A stretch of DNA of 57,258 nucleotides from a virus: IMG/VR virus record IMGVR_UViG_3300027760_000034, positions 1 through 57,258 of that record, one strand, 5' to 3'. The position numbers were made by a program, and so were the translations under genes. The notes beneath the pieces are model-generated. The model saw only the letters and a list, made by a program, of their open reading frames with translations. It had not been told where the DNA came from and searched no databases. Shown here in pieces: positions 40,937 to 48,711 of the stretch; the stretch's first letter is position 1; every line of letters begins with the position of its first letter.

Positions 40937-41104
40937 TTTGTTTTTTCTGCGATTAATCTCATCAAGAATTATTACCTGTACTTCACATAGATAACTCTTG
41001 GGTATGCAACTGCCATCCCCATTTTCAATTTTTTGATCTTGCCATGCTTGGGCAATACCTAACCCAAAATATATTGTCTCAAGTTGTTCTGTTGTAACCT
41101 TCAT
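40883..41104 (-). CDS. Hypothetical protein, 73 aa
   Basis: Soluble protein, N-terminal half helical, C-terminal half basic. It overlaps the 3' end of the purA-like gene on the other strand by 54 bases. A promoter is placed six bases before its ATG. Function unknown. Confidence 0.6.
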   Translation of the reverse strand: MKVTTEQLETIYFGLGIAQAWQDQKIENGDGSCIPKSYLCEVQVIILDEINRRKNKSDIFRIRRIMNLLNFFR

Positions 41105-41110
41105 CCCTAC

Positions 41111-41137
41111 AGGATACCAGAACTATTATTTTGTCAA
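41111..41137 (-). promoter_or_regulatory. sigma70-like promoter with +1 predicted at the start codon
   Basis: Minus-strand TTGACA (41132-41137), 15-bp spacer, TATCCT (41111-41116) with an upstream TG, six bases to the ATG at 41104. Confidence 0.55.
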
Positions 41138-41350
41138 TCTATCTATCCACTTAGTCCTATGATTACAAACCCAATCCAAAAGAGCCCGTTCAAACCCTAC
41201 ATCCCTTCCTTCCCGTTCACTCATATACCATTTATTTTTTAAAATCTCTTCCCTTTCTTCTGAGAATCTTTTATATAAATCAGAGTTTTTAATCATTTCT
41301 GAAATTCCACCTATCACACCAGCACCGCCACTTTGATTGCTTATATACAT
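41126..41350 (-). CDS. Hypothetical protein, 74 aa
   Basis: Gly-rich start (GGAGVIGG) followed by a charged helical region. The ATG follows the stop of the 51-aa gene by six bases. Its 3' end overlaps the -35 element that serves the next gene. Function unknown. Confidence 0.55.
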   Translation of the reverse strand: MYISNQSGGAGVIGGISEMIKNSDLYKRFSEEREEILKNKWYMSEREGRDVGFERALLDWVCNHRTKWIDRLTK

Positions 41351-41356
41351 ATTTAC

Positions 41357-41512
41357 TCACTTTTTCTTCAAAATTATACCTTTGCAGTCTATTTTTGTAA
41401 ATTTATTGGGTTGACCGATATAATATAAAAGTTTCACAACATCTTTCAGCTCTTCCACTTCTTTTTCAAGCTTGGTAATTCGTTCCAGAATCTTTTCTTT
41501 CTTTAGATTCAC
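41357..41512 (-). CDS. Small coiled-coil protein, 51 aa
   Basis: GTG start. Residues 3-30 form a Lys/Glu/Leu heptad stretch; the end is basic. Lies between two co-directional genes with gaps of six to eight bases. Function unknown. Confidence 0.45.
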   Translation of the reverse strand: MNLKKEKILERITKLEKEVEELKDVVKLLYYIGQPNKFTKIDCKGIILKKK

Positions 41513-41520
41513 TTTAAGAT

Positions 41521-42150
41521 TTAATATAAAATCTTTTGTTCCAGTTTAAACAATAAACTGGGAATTCTTTGGCTATATTTATGGGCCAATCTTAAAGCTA
41601 ATTTTACAGGCTTGTTATAAACATTATTCAAGATTTTATAAGATAGTTTGCTTACCTTTTCGCTATGAAGTCGCATTTCTTCTGCCCACTTATGTTCCAC
41701 CATTAATCTTTCAGAGTAAGTCGTATCATCTTCTCGTTTAGCATTTACCAATTTTATGCTTTTAACTTTTCCTTTGATTACATTGGCTTTATAATCAATG
41801 CTGTAATAACGACCATCTTGCTTTGCTTTTTCATAAGCATAAAACTCCACATCACCCGTATGATTTGTTTTTTCCCATATTCTGCTGTTTACTTTTAATC
41901 GAAAAGATCCGAATTGTTTACCATATGTTTTAATATCCTGCTTTTTTTCTTCAGGAGTGCTGTCCCGGTATTCAATACGTTCCACAAACAAATCTCCGTT
42001 CTTTTTAATTGTATAGGTAAGAAGTGCATTTTCCAAATCTTTGGTTTGATATTCCAATCGTGTCAGATCGAAATCCTTTCCCAGAAATTTTTCAATCAGC
42101 TTGTTTGTAGGCAACTTGGTTTCTACTTTGATGGTGTCGAACATTCCCAT
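41521..42150 (-). CDS. Conserved phage protein of the MGMFDTI type, 209 aa
   Basis: Begins MGMFDTIKVE, an N-terminal signature of a widespread phage family of unknown function, then an alternating strand region and a basic helical C-terminus. AAAGGAG precedes the ATG. The start overlaps the end of rmlB by 28 bases. Cytoplasmic by composition. Confidence 0.7.
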   Translation of the reverse strand: MGMFDTIKVETKLPTNKLIEKFLGKDFDLTRLEYQTKDLENALLTYTIKKNGDLFVERIEYRDSTPEEKKQDIKTYGKQFGSFRLKVNSRIWEKTNHTGDVEFYAYEKAKQDGRYYSIDYKANVIKGKVKSIKLVNAKREDDTTYSERLMVEHKWAEEMRLHSEKVSKLSYKILNNVYNKPVKLALRLAHKYSQRIPSLLFKLEQKILY

Positions 42151-43115
42151 GGTATTTCTCCTTTTTGTTTATTTAGCGGTAAAATATAACTTTCAACTGT
42201 CTGTTTCAAATATTGTAAAAATCTTTGCTCATCATATTTTGGTAAATTAACAATACTACGTGTTTTTGCACTATTCAGTTTATAACAAATATCATGACCA
42301 AGCCGATCCTCCACAAAACTGATAAGACTTTCTGGTTTGTTTAATATTTTTAAAATATGTTTAGCCAAAGAAATGTTATCTAATCTATAGGCAGAACCAA
42401 TATTATATATTTCTCCAATTTTACCCTTTTCACTGAGATCAATAATGGCATTGGCATGATCATCCACATATATCCATTCCCTCACATTCATTCCATTACC
42501 ATAAACCGGTATGTTTCTGTCATTCAAAGCACTGTTTAAAACAACCGGTATGAATTTTTCAGAATGTTGTCCAGGCCCATAGTTGTTGCAACACCGAGTA
42601 ACTATCACTGGAAATTTGTTGGTGTGATAAGAAGCCAGAACAATAAGATCTGAACTTGCCTTCGTCGAGCTGTATATGCTACTAGGTTTGAGATGGTCTG
42701 TTTCCTTGCTTGGATCTGAATCAATATTCAACGATCCGTACACCTCATCAGTGCTGACATGCATAAACTTTTTATATTTGTTTTGAAGACCAAAAAGAAT
42801 ATTGAATGTACCTGTTACATTTGAATCTACAAAACCATTAGGAGAAGTGATGCTTCGATCCACATGACTTTCAGCTGCAAGATGAAACACACAATCTATC
42901 GGTTCAGAAACAGTAGCACAAAACACACCTAGCCATTTTCTATCGGATAGATCCAGTTCAATAAATTCAACATCATAGGATCTAAGACTTTTTTTGTCAG
43001 ACCCTATTCCAAGCTTGTCCAAAACAATAATATGAGAATCTGGATACCTGTTGCGCAGATTCTTGACCAGATGTCGGCCAATGAATCCTGCTCCTCCTGT
43101 TACAATAAATGTCAT
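42123..43115 (-). CDS. rmlB: dTDP-glucose 4,6-dehydratase (RmlB/RfbB-like)
   Basis: Extended short-chain dehydrogenase. Rossmann motif TGGAGFIG at about 6-13, HLAAESHVDRSI, STDEVYG with the catalytic Thr/Asp/Glu triad, YSSTKASSD with the Tyr-x3-Lys pair, and NNYGPGQHSEKFIP, all diagnostic of dTDP-glucose 4,6-dehydratase. It makes dTDP-4-keto-6-deoxyglucose, precursor of rhamnose and other deoxysugars. The other Rml enzymes are not in the window, so it may feed a host pathway or the glycosyltransferase island. ATGA overlap with the flavoprotein gene fixes the start at 43115. Confidence 0.9.
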   Translation of the reverse strand: MTFIVTGGAGFIGRHLVKNLRNRYPDSHIIVLDKLGIGSDKKSLRSYDVEFIELDLSDRKWLGVFCATVSEPIDCVFHLAAESHVDRSITSPNGFVDSNVTGTFNILFGLQNKYKKFMHVSTDEVYGSLNIDSDPSKETDHLKPSSIYSSTKASSDLIVLASYHTNKFPVIVTRCCNNYGPGQHSEKFIPVVLNSALNDRNIPVYGNGMNVREWIYVDDHANAIIDLSEKGKIGEIYNIGSAYRLDNISLAKHILKILNKPESLISFVEDRLGHDICYKLNSAKTRSIVNLPKYDEQRFLQYLKQTVESYILPLNKQKGEIPWECSTPSK

Positions 43116-43723
43116 TTTAGCCATATGCTTGTTGGATCAAAAGTTTGTGTATCTAGGAAATCCCATACTTTCCATTTATTCGTTCCTTTCATACTTTCAA
43201 TAACATTATTAATTAATGCACAAATATCTTCCAAATGCCATACATCATCCATCAGTTTTTTTCCATGATATCGGCTACGATGAGCTACATGATCTGCATA
43301 ACTGTATGCAAAACCACAGAAAGGAGGAATTACACAACCCAAACCGCAAAGAACACCTTGAATTCTGCTTGCAACTTCTTGACCTCCCACAGAGTGCATT
43401 GTCACAATTGCTCCTGCAGGTTTTCCTAAAAGATGTTTCTTTCCTTCCAATTCAGTCATTTTTTCAAAAAGACTTTGCATGGGACTTCCCCAGCTTTGCC
43501 AGTATGTTCCTGTACAAAAAACAAACGCATCACTGGTTTTTATGTATTTTCTCACAAGGAGCCAATTAAAACTGGGTGTGAGATGAATAACCCGTACTTT
43601 TATTTCTGGATCGATTTTATTAATGGTTTTACGTAATTTCTTAATAAGATTATGTGTATTTCCAGTCCGACCTCCAAGAGATCCATTAATGATTGAAATG
43701 GTATATTTCTTTCCTTCGGTCAT
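43112..43723 (-). CDS. Flavodoxin-fold NAD(P)H:FMN oxidoreductase
   Basis: 203 residues. IINGSLGGRTGNTHNLIKKL is the FMN-phosphate loop, and FCTGTYWQSWGSPMQSLFEKM matches the second FMN-contact loop of the NADPH-dependent FMN reductase/iron-sulfur flavoprotein group; HSVGGQEVAS is the third. Likely transfers electrons or reduces quinones. Coupled to rmlB by an ATGA overlap and driven by its own predicted leaderless promoter. Its electrons could serve the radical SAM enzymes, but that is speculation. Confidence 0.8.
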   Translation of the reverse strand: MTEGKKYTISIINGSLGGRTGNTHNLIKKLRKTINKIDPEIKVRVIHLTPSFNWLLVRKYIKTSDAFVFCTGTYWQSWGSPMQSLFEKMTELEGKKHLLGKPAGAIVTMHSVGGQEVASRIQGVLCGLGCVIPPFCGFAYSYADHVAHRSRYHGKKLMDDVWHLEDICALINNVIESMKGTNKWKVWDFLDTQTFDPTSIWLK

Positions 43724-43729
43724 GCTTCT

Positions 43730-43757
43730 TTTATAGCAATATGGTTTACATAAGCAA
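43730..43757 (-). promoter_or_regulatory. sigma70-like promoter with +1 predicted at the start codon
   Basis: Minus-strand TTGCTT (43752-43757), 16-bp spacer, TATAAA (43730-43735), six bases to the ATG at 43723. Confidence 0.55.
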
Positions 43758-43763
43758 CATTTT

Positions 43764-43771
43764 TATAAATA
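43764..43771 (+). promoter_or_regulatory. TATAAATA late promoter (5-nt spacing)
   Basis: Consensus octamer, five bases before the ATG at 43777. Confidence 0.55.
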
Positions 43772-43776
43772 ATAAA

Positions 43777-43863
43777 ATGGTACAAGCATGGTTATGGGGT
43801 TTATTGCTAAAAATTGAAGAAACTGCTGAAAAATTTGTATCAATTGTTATAAAAATAAAATGA
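43777..43863 (+). CDS. Tiny protein, 28 aa
   Basis: Amphipathic, possibly membrane-associated helix. Supported by a perfect promoter box and an ATGA overlap with the next gene; otherwise featureless. Could act as a translational leader peptide for that gene. Confidence 0.45.
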   Translation: MVQAWLWGLLLKIEETAEKFVSIVIKIK

Positions 43864-44084
43864 TTAAAAATAAAGCAGATTTCATTATGGGTATTGGTTA
43901 TGTCTATCACGATGACAAAGGCAGGCGGTATGTTTTTGACACAAAACATGAAATGAATAAATTTATACAAGAATTAAGGAATAAGAAAGAAAAGCCCAAG
44001 CCCAAAGATGATTATGATAAAATACGAATTGCCAACTTTAAACCTCAAATAGAATTGTTGCACCGCAGGGGTATTGGAATTTAA
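43860..44084 (+). CDS. Hypothetical protein, 74 aa
   Basis: GIGYVYHDDKGRRYVF suggests a beta-hairpin; the C-terminal half is Lys/Pro-rich. Coupled to the 28-aa ORF. Function unknown. Confidence 0.6.
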   Translation: MIKNKADFIMGIGYVYHDDKGRRYVFDTKHEMNKFIQELRNKKEKPKPKDDYDKIRIANFKPQIELLHRRGIGI

Positions 44085-44112
44085 TTGACACAACATTCAT
44101 TGTCTGTATAAC
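44085..44112 (+). promoter_or_regulatory. sigma70-like promoter with +1 predicted at the start codon
   Basis: TTGACA (44085-44090) starts just after the upstream stop, 16-bp spacer, TATAAC (44107-44112), six bases to the ATG at 44119. Confidence 0.7.
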
Positions 44113-44118
44113 AAAAGA

Positions 44119-45018
44119 ATGCGTCGAGGCATTTGTTGTATTGTTCTTAGCTTGCAGGATATGGTTGAACCTAAAAAGTTCAAAACCATGACTTATAAAA
44201 AGTTCAGCAGCATGAACCGCAAAGATGGTTTGCAAGATCTGGGTAATCGCATTCTTAACAATATGATGGTGACAGGTGAAGCCATCAAATTCTGTTATCA
44301 AAACAATTACACTTATCGTCTGAGCAGTGATTTGTTTCCGCTTATCACATATGACAAAGCCAAAATACGATTGGAAGATTTGCCTAATTATATGGAAATA
44401 TCTGATACCATTCTGCTTATTCGGGATTATCTAAAAGAGCATCCTGTTCGCTTATCATCCCATCCCAGTGAATTTAATGTGTTGGCCACCGAGAACAAAG
44501 ATGCATTGAATCGCACCATTAATGAACTGAACTTCACTGGTTGGTTTCTTACCCAATTGGGTTGTCCTTTGGATTACAACAGCCCCATCAACATTCACAT
44601 CAACAACAGTAGGGGCAACTTTGATGATATTGCTAAACGGTTTGTGGATAATCTAGGATCATTAACAGAGGATGCTCGTAAACGATTGGTTGTGGAAAAT
44701 GATGATAAAGGCAAATGCTGGAGTGTACGCAAACTTACCCGTCATCTTTATCCTGTGTTTCAAATGCCTTTGACGTTTGATTATCTGCATCACAAATGCC
44801 ATCCGGATGACATGATTGAAAAAGATGCATTTGGTTTGTGCAAGGACACTTGGCGGGGATATCGTCCTTTATTTCATTATAGCGAAAGCAGGGAAGGCAA
44901 AAATCCTCGGGCTCATGCTGATTATGTGAAACAACTTCCTGATACCTACGGACTGGATGATATTGATATTGATTTTGAATTTAAAATGAAAGACAAAGCT
45001 TTTATTAATATAAATTAA
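44119..45018 (+). CDS. uvsE: UV DNA damage endonuclease (UVDE/UvsE family)
   Basis: 299 residues with the TIM-barrel UVDE layout: RLSSDLFPLI, RLSSHPSEFNVL with metal-binding His, INIHINNS, RLVVENDDKG with the metal-binding Glu, TFDYLHHKCHP and LFHYSESREG, the last carrying His and Glu ligands. UVDE nicks 5' of UV photoproducts without a glycosylase step. A phage copy would repair virion DNA damaged by sunlight. Single gene on a sigma70-like promoter, so probably expressed early. Confidence 0.9.
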   Translation: MRRGICCIVLSLQDMVEPKKFKTMTYKKFSSMNRKDGLQDLGNRILNNMMVTGEAIKFCYQNNYTYRLSSDLFPLITYDKAKIRLEDLPNYMEISDTILLIRDYLKEHPVRLSSHPSEFNVLATENKDALNRTINELNFTGWFLTQLGCPLDYNSPINIHINNSRGNFDDIAKRFVDNLGSLTEDARKRLVVENDDKGKCWSVRKLTRHLYPVFQMPLTFDYLHHKCHPDDMIEKDAFGLCKDTWRGYRPLFHYSESREGKNPRAHADYVKQLPDTYGLDDIDIDFEFKMKDKAFININ

Positions 45019-45043
45019 ATCGCTTCAATAATATTCATTGATG

Positions 45044-45931
45044 CTAAAAAATGCCTATTGTCATCGCTGTCCATAAATCTAATTTAGTTGCGCTATCCAA
45101 TCTTTGAACACACATAGTTAAAGTTTTTCCATTTGCAGACAATGGTATGTTGCTTAATGTACTCTCAGCTTCTGAGTTCTTACCAATCACAATGCCACTA
45201 TGTCTTTTTGTTCCACCTGTAAAACCGTTGGGAGTATTGCTTCCAAATGCATCAGTATAGAATCGGTATTCAGCATCTGTATTTACAGAAGAAAAAGCTG
45301 GTACTGTGCCCGTTATTGTTGCATCCTCATACCACACATACCCTATAGTGCTTGAATTGGCATTATTGTTGCCTAATTCATATTCTAATATTTTTACAAT
45401 TTTAGATGCAGTGTTTTTAGCTCTTATTGTAATCATAGGAATTAAATCATCAGACATGGTCCAACCACGATGAGTAAAAATACCGAAATTATGAAATGTA
45501 TAAATTTCTGGTACTTGTTCTAATATAGTGGCAGTTACATTTCCAGACACCGGAGACACACCATATGTTTTTACTGCAACAGCACCTACTCTCGTTATTC
45601 CTATCGTGTCGATTTGTGTTACCTGTGCATAAACATCATTTCCTGTGCTATGATCAATGATGCCTACATCCCCGATGTTTACATTGCTTGCACTAAGTGT
45701 TATGTTGAAATCCTCTGGATTAGCAATATAACTTAAAACTGCATATTTTGGAAATACATCAACTGAAGAAATTGGAGGATACGAACAACCTGGAGGAAAA
45801 AGGGTACTATCAAGATATCTTAACTTTGTTACAGAAATTGCAGGATACCGAGTGTCACCCGGACTGTATTGTACAAATTTACCATACTCAGCCGTCTGAT
45901 AATTAGACACTACATTGGTGGTGTAACTCAC
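45044..45931 (-). CDS. Virion structural protein, 295 aa
   Basis: Beta-rich, low-charge protein. The N-terminal 65 residues (NYQTAEYGKF, then YLDSTLFPPGCSYPPI, then FPKYAVLSY) are clearly related to the N-terminus of the 147-aa protein at 54945, implying a shared attachment domain. The start is GTG at 45931, five bases from ATTAAATA; a TTG one codon earlier is the alternative. Probably a tail or decoration protein. Confidence 0.65.
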   Translation of the reverse strand: MSYTTNVVSNYQTAEYGKFVQYSPGDTRYPAISVTKLRYLDSTLFPPGCSYPPISSVDVFPKYAVLSYIANPEDFNITLSASNVNIGDVGIIDHSTGNDVYAQVTQIDTIGITRVGAVAVKTYGVSPVSGNVTATILEQVPEIYTFHNFGIFTHRGWTMSDDLIPMITIRAKNTASKIVKILEYELGNNNANSSTIGYVWYEDATITGTVPAFSSVNTDAEYRFYTDAFGSNTPNGFTGGTKRHSGIVIGKNSEAESTLSNIPLSANGKTLTMCVQRLDSATKLDLWTAMTIGIF

Positions 45932-45936
45932 CAAAA

Positions 45937-45944
45937 TATTTAAT
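45937..45944 (-). promoter_or_regulatory. TAAATA-type late promoter (5-nt spacing, GTG start)
   Basis: ATTAAATA on the minus strand, five bases before the GTG at 45931. Confidence 0.5.
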
Positions 45945-45959
45945 AAATTAAATTATTAA

Positions 45960-46391
45960 TTACTGAATTTCGCCAGGATTATAACCCAGCTCTTTGGACA
46001 CATCAATCTCATCTTCACCAGTATCTTCATCGCTGTCTAGAGTTTCTACTTCCTTGGGTTCTTCAGTTTCAGGAGCGGCTTCGCCTTTTTTGGTTAATAT
46101 GCCAAAAGCTACAAGATCATCCAATATGGCTTTTTCTTGCTTTCCGGCAGGAACATCTGGAAGTTGTTTGGTTTGAGAATCTTCCCTATAATTCTGAAGG
46201 GAGCGAACAATATCACCCAAAGATTCTGATCCAGGAATTTCATCCGGAAGATATTTTGCAAAACTGCGATAAAACTTTTGAAGACCAACTGGGATTTTAG
46301 CAAAATTAACGTTTAGATTCTTTTCAAAATCCGATACGGCCAGCTTTTTGCTGATATAAGCTTCAAAAATAAGTTTGCTGTCATTGTTCAT
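45960..46391 (-). CDS. Acidic hypothetical protein with leader-like N-terminus, 143 aa
   Basis: The N-terminus MNNDSKLIFEAYISKKL includes I-F-E, compatible with a prohead-protease site. A helical middle is followed by a very acidic C-terminal third. Acidic Pro/Glu-rich proteins of this type occur as head core or scaffold components. ACTAAATA lies 11 bases upstream, longer than usual. Inference only. Confidence 0.6.
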   Translation of the reverse strand: MNNDSKLIFEAYISKKLAVSDFEKNLNVNFAKIPVGLQKFYRSFAKYLPDEIPGSESLGDIVRSLQNYREDSQTKQLPDVPAGKQEKAILDDLVAFGILTKKGEAAPETEEPKEVETLDSDEDTGEDEIDVSKELGYNPGEIQ

Positions 46392-46402
46392 TTCTTATAA
46401 TA

Positions 46403-46410
46403 TATTTAGT
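46403..46410 (-). promoter_or_regulatory. TAAATA-type box with 11-nt spacing
   Basis: ACTAAATA on the minus strand, 11 bases from the ATG at 46391; an AAGAA lies between. Confidence 0.35.
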
Positions 46411-47545
46411 CTTGTTCCGCATCAGAAGCTGTTTTTTTGGATTTAAGAATTAATCCCTGAACAATACGTTCTCCTTCTTTATCTCCTTTGAATACCTTTT
46501 TGATATCTTCAATAGGAAGGGCAAGAACGCTTTGATACACAAAAGGAATATACTTTTGATCTTCAGTGCCTACCAATTCAAATATTTTGTTCCAAAGTTC
46601 AGGTCCAGCAATCGTATCTGTAACTTCCTGTTCAATCACATCCTTCTTGAGTTTACGTTCCACTGCAGCTTCTGGAACACTCTTGTCCGGATCAATTGCC
46701 AAATATTCATAAATTCCTTTAACAATCTCATGAACCAAATAAGGAAATGTTTTGGCTAATGCTTTGATTGTATAAATGTCACCTTCTGGAACAACTTCTT
46801 CACTTCCTTGGGCAGCAGCTTCAATCATGGGCAAGCTGAAATTTTCAATTGGAGGTGCAACAAAATAAAACAATTGAGCAACAGTTGTTATTAATCCATA
46901 ATTGTAAATTAAACTTTTGTCCATTTCGTCCAGTTGATTTTTAACAAGATTAAAAAGATAAAGTTTGCTGACAGCATTTCCCTGCATGAGTGTGTTGGCC
47001 AAACGACGACGCAATTTGGTTTCAGTATCATCAAAAAGATTTTCTGCCACAATTTGATTCAGTTCTTCCAAATCAGAAAGTCCTTCCACATCTGGAAGCA
47101 GTTTGTCTTGGGCTTCTTGTTCAGATTGTGTGACTGCATTTTTGAGATCAGGTGTTCCCAGTTTGGCAACAATCTTGAGACGGTTAGAATCCACCAGCTT
47201 TTTAACAAATTCAAATTCAGGAAGATCCAGCACAACTTGAACAGCCATCTTTTCCAACTTGGCTTTGTTTGCACTTTCCACTTCACTGATTTTATTGAAT
47301 GCAGCAAAAACCTTGGATACCAATTGAGGAAAATTTTGTTGTGTTACCGGAGCTTTGGTATAATGCTGTATTCTCTCTAGCAATTTCTGATAAGCATCTG
47401 AAACAATCAATTCATAATAATCCTGTGCTTTTTCCGGAAGCACACCCAATATTTCTTCGGTTCCAGCTTCAAGCTGTTTGCGTTTCTCTGGATCGATCAG
47501 ATCAGGTTGTTCACCTGTTTCAATTGCTTCCCGGAAGTTTTTCAT
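46406..47545 (-). CDS. Hypothetical helical protein, 379 aa
   Basis: Almost entirely helical, acidic, no membrane segment. The N-terminus MKNFREAIETGE recalls the leaders of neighbouring proteins but lacks a clean [LI]-x-E site. Sits between a Pro-rich leader-bearing protein and an acidic protein, suggesting a head-core or internal-protein set. No family recognised. Confidence 0.65.
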   Translation of the reverse strand: MKNFREAIETGEQPDLIDPEKRKQLEAGTEEILGVLPEKAQDYYELIVSDAYQKLLERIQHYTKAPVTQQNFPQLVSKVFAAFNKISEVESANKAKLEKMAVQVVLDLPEFEFVKKLVDSNRLKIVAKLGTPDLKNAVTQSEQEAQDKLLPDVEGLSDLEELNQIVAENLFDDTETKLRRRLANTLMQGNAVSKLYLFNLVKNQLDEMDKSLIYNYGLITTVAQLFYFVAPPIENFSLPMIEAAAQGSEEVVPEGDIYTIKALAKTFPYLVHEIVKGIYEYLAIDPDKSVPEAAVERKLKKDVIEQEVTDTIAGPELWNKIFELVGTEDQKYIPFVYQSVLALPIEDIKKVFKGDKEGERIVQGLILKSKKTASDAEQD

Positions 47546-47547
47546 TA

Positions 47548-47826
47548 TCAGGATAGGTTTTTGCGATATTTGAAAAACAGATTAACGTCAGGATTGCGTT
47601 TCTTTTCTTCAGCTTCTTCCTCTTCTTCGCTTCCTTTTGGAACAAGACCTTTTGGACGAGGTTGAAAACCAGGACGCGGTTCAAGAGGGTTGCGACGAGG
47701 CGGAGATTTGGGTTCAGTGCTGGGCTTTTCAGTATCAGGCTTCACATCCGGCTTTTCAGTAGGAGGTGCTGCCGGAGCAGGTTGCTCTGTTAAATATTTT
47801 GTAAATAAATCCTTGAAGCTTTTCAT
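47548..47826 (-). CDS. Proline-rich protein with capsid-targeting-like leader, 92 aa
   Basis: Leader MKSFKDLFTKYLTE ends in L-T-E, closely resembling T4 internal-protein leaders. The following 50 residues are Pro/Lys/Glu-rich and disordered, then an acidic run, then a basic tail. ATTAAATA lies six bases upstream. Likely packaged in or used during head assembly; inference from the leader. Confidence 0.6.
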   Translation of the reverse strand: MKSFKDLFTKYLTEQPAPAAPPTEKPDVKPDTEKPSTEPKSPPRRNPLEPRPGFQPRPKGLVPKGSEEEEEAEEKKRNPDVNLFFKYRKNLS

Positions 47827-47832
47827 TAATAT

Positions 47833-47840
47833 TATTTAAT
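47833..47840 (-). promoter_or_regulatory. TAAATA-type late promoter (6-nt spacing)
   Basis: ATTAAATA on the minus strand, six bases from the ATG at 47826. Confidence 0.5.
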
Positions 47841-47860
47841 CTTTTTAAACTAAAATAAGG

Positions 47861-48280
47861 TCAATTAACCTTATCAATTACCTTATCAACAATGCTATCG
47901 GCAGGTTTACCTTCTTTACGCCAACTGTTAAGAATTGCATAATACACCAAGTATTGAGGATCCATGATATACAGCTTGTTTCCTTTTTTATCACTAAATT
48001 CTGTGACACCATCATTTTCTTTCAATTCCACACCTTTATAACTCTTGAATTTAACGTGATATGCTTTGACAAGAGTATTGTATCGCAAAACACCAAAGGC
48101 GGTTAATATTCCTTTACCATCATCAGTAAATCCGATAAAACCGCTGTTTTGCACATCATAACCTGTGGGTGTACTGGCATCATAACTGGCCACTTCATCC
48201 TTGATCTTGTCAGGTGTCACAGTGCTACACCCTGCAATCAAAAGACTACTCAGAGAGAAGATTGCGAATTTCTTTAACAT
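47861..48280 (-). CDS. Lipoprotein, 139 aa
   Basis: Signal MLKKFAIFSLSSLLIAGC with lipobox IAGC; mature protein of about 122 residues with a beta-rich middle and a helical C-terminus. AAGGAAAAGG precedes the ATG. It overlaps the 66-aa gene that follows a holin-like protein, so it may be the outer-membrane component of a lysis cassette, though it is longer than typical Rz1 proteins and lacks their Pro-rich character. Confidence 0.7.
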   Translation of the reverse strand: MLKKFAIFSLSSLLIAGCSTVTPDKIKDEVASYDASTPTGYDVQNSGFIGFTDDGKGILTAFGVLRYNTLVKAYHVKFKSYKGVELKENDGVTEFSDKKGNKLYIMDPQYLVYYAILNSWRKEGKPADSIVDKVIDKVN

Positions 48281-48446
48281 CCTTTTCCTTTATGGCTTTT
48301 TCTGTTTTGCTTGTGTAATCCACTTCTTTTTGTTTTTCGTGACGATCCTTCATTTCAGGAGTGTTCTTGGCATTAAACAAATTATTGATTGCACTGAATA
48401 CTTGGGTTATGGCCGTAAGCACTGCGGTTACTATGTTTGTGGGCAT
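48246..48446 (-). CDS. Hypothetical amphipathic protein, 66 aa
   Basis: N-terminal hydrophobic/amphipathic helix (about 2-26) followed by a highly charged Lys/Glu tail. GATAAGTA, a variant box, is five bases upstream. Placed between a holin-like membrane protein and a lipoprotein; antiholin or spanin-like roles are possible. Confidence 0.55.
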   Translation of the reverse strand: MPTNIVTAVLTAITQVFSAINNLFNAKNTPEMKDRHEKQKEVDYTSKTEKAIKEKDVKEIRNLLSE

Positions 48447-48450
48447 ATTG

Positions 48451-48711
48451 TTACTTATCGCTTATTTTAGGCAAATCAACTTTAGGTTCTTCATCTCTTT
48501 TAACATCACTGATGGTTTGATCAATAAATGCCCGCCATGCTATGAATCCTTGTAAAAAAAAGTTTATAATTATTTGTGCATATATTACGGGGCTTATTTC
48601 ATTAAATTGCTTAAAACCGCTCAGATCTGACATAAGGGCTGTCAGAGATGCTATGCTTATGTAAAGAAAACCCCTTAAGAATATTTTTTTAATTTTGAAT
48701 CTCTTTGCCAT
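48451..48711 (-). CDS. Holin-like membrane protein, 86 aa
   Basis: Basic N-terminus, two membrane helices (about 13-30 and 40-62) and a charged C-terminal tail, a class II holin-like topology. The ATG at 48711 is six bases from GCTAAATA. No endolysin gene is seen in the window, so the lysis assignment is tentative. Confidence 0.5.
   Translation of the reverse strand: MAKRFKIKKIFLRGFLYISIASLTALMSDLSGFKQFNEISPVIYAQIIINFFLQGFIAWRAFIDQTISDVKRDEEPKVDLPKISDK
48452..48459 (-). promoter_or_regulatory. TAAGTA-variant late promoter (5-nt spacing)
   Basis: GATAAGTA on the minus strand, five bases from the ATG at 48446. Confidence 0.4.
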
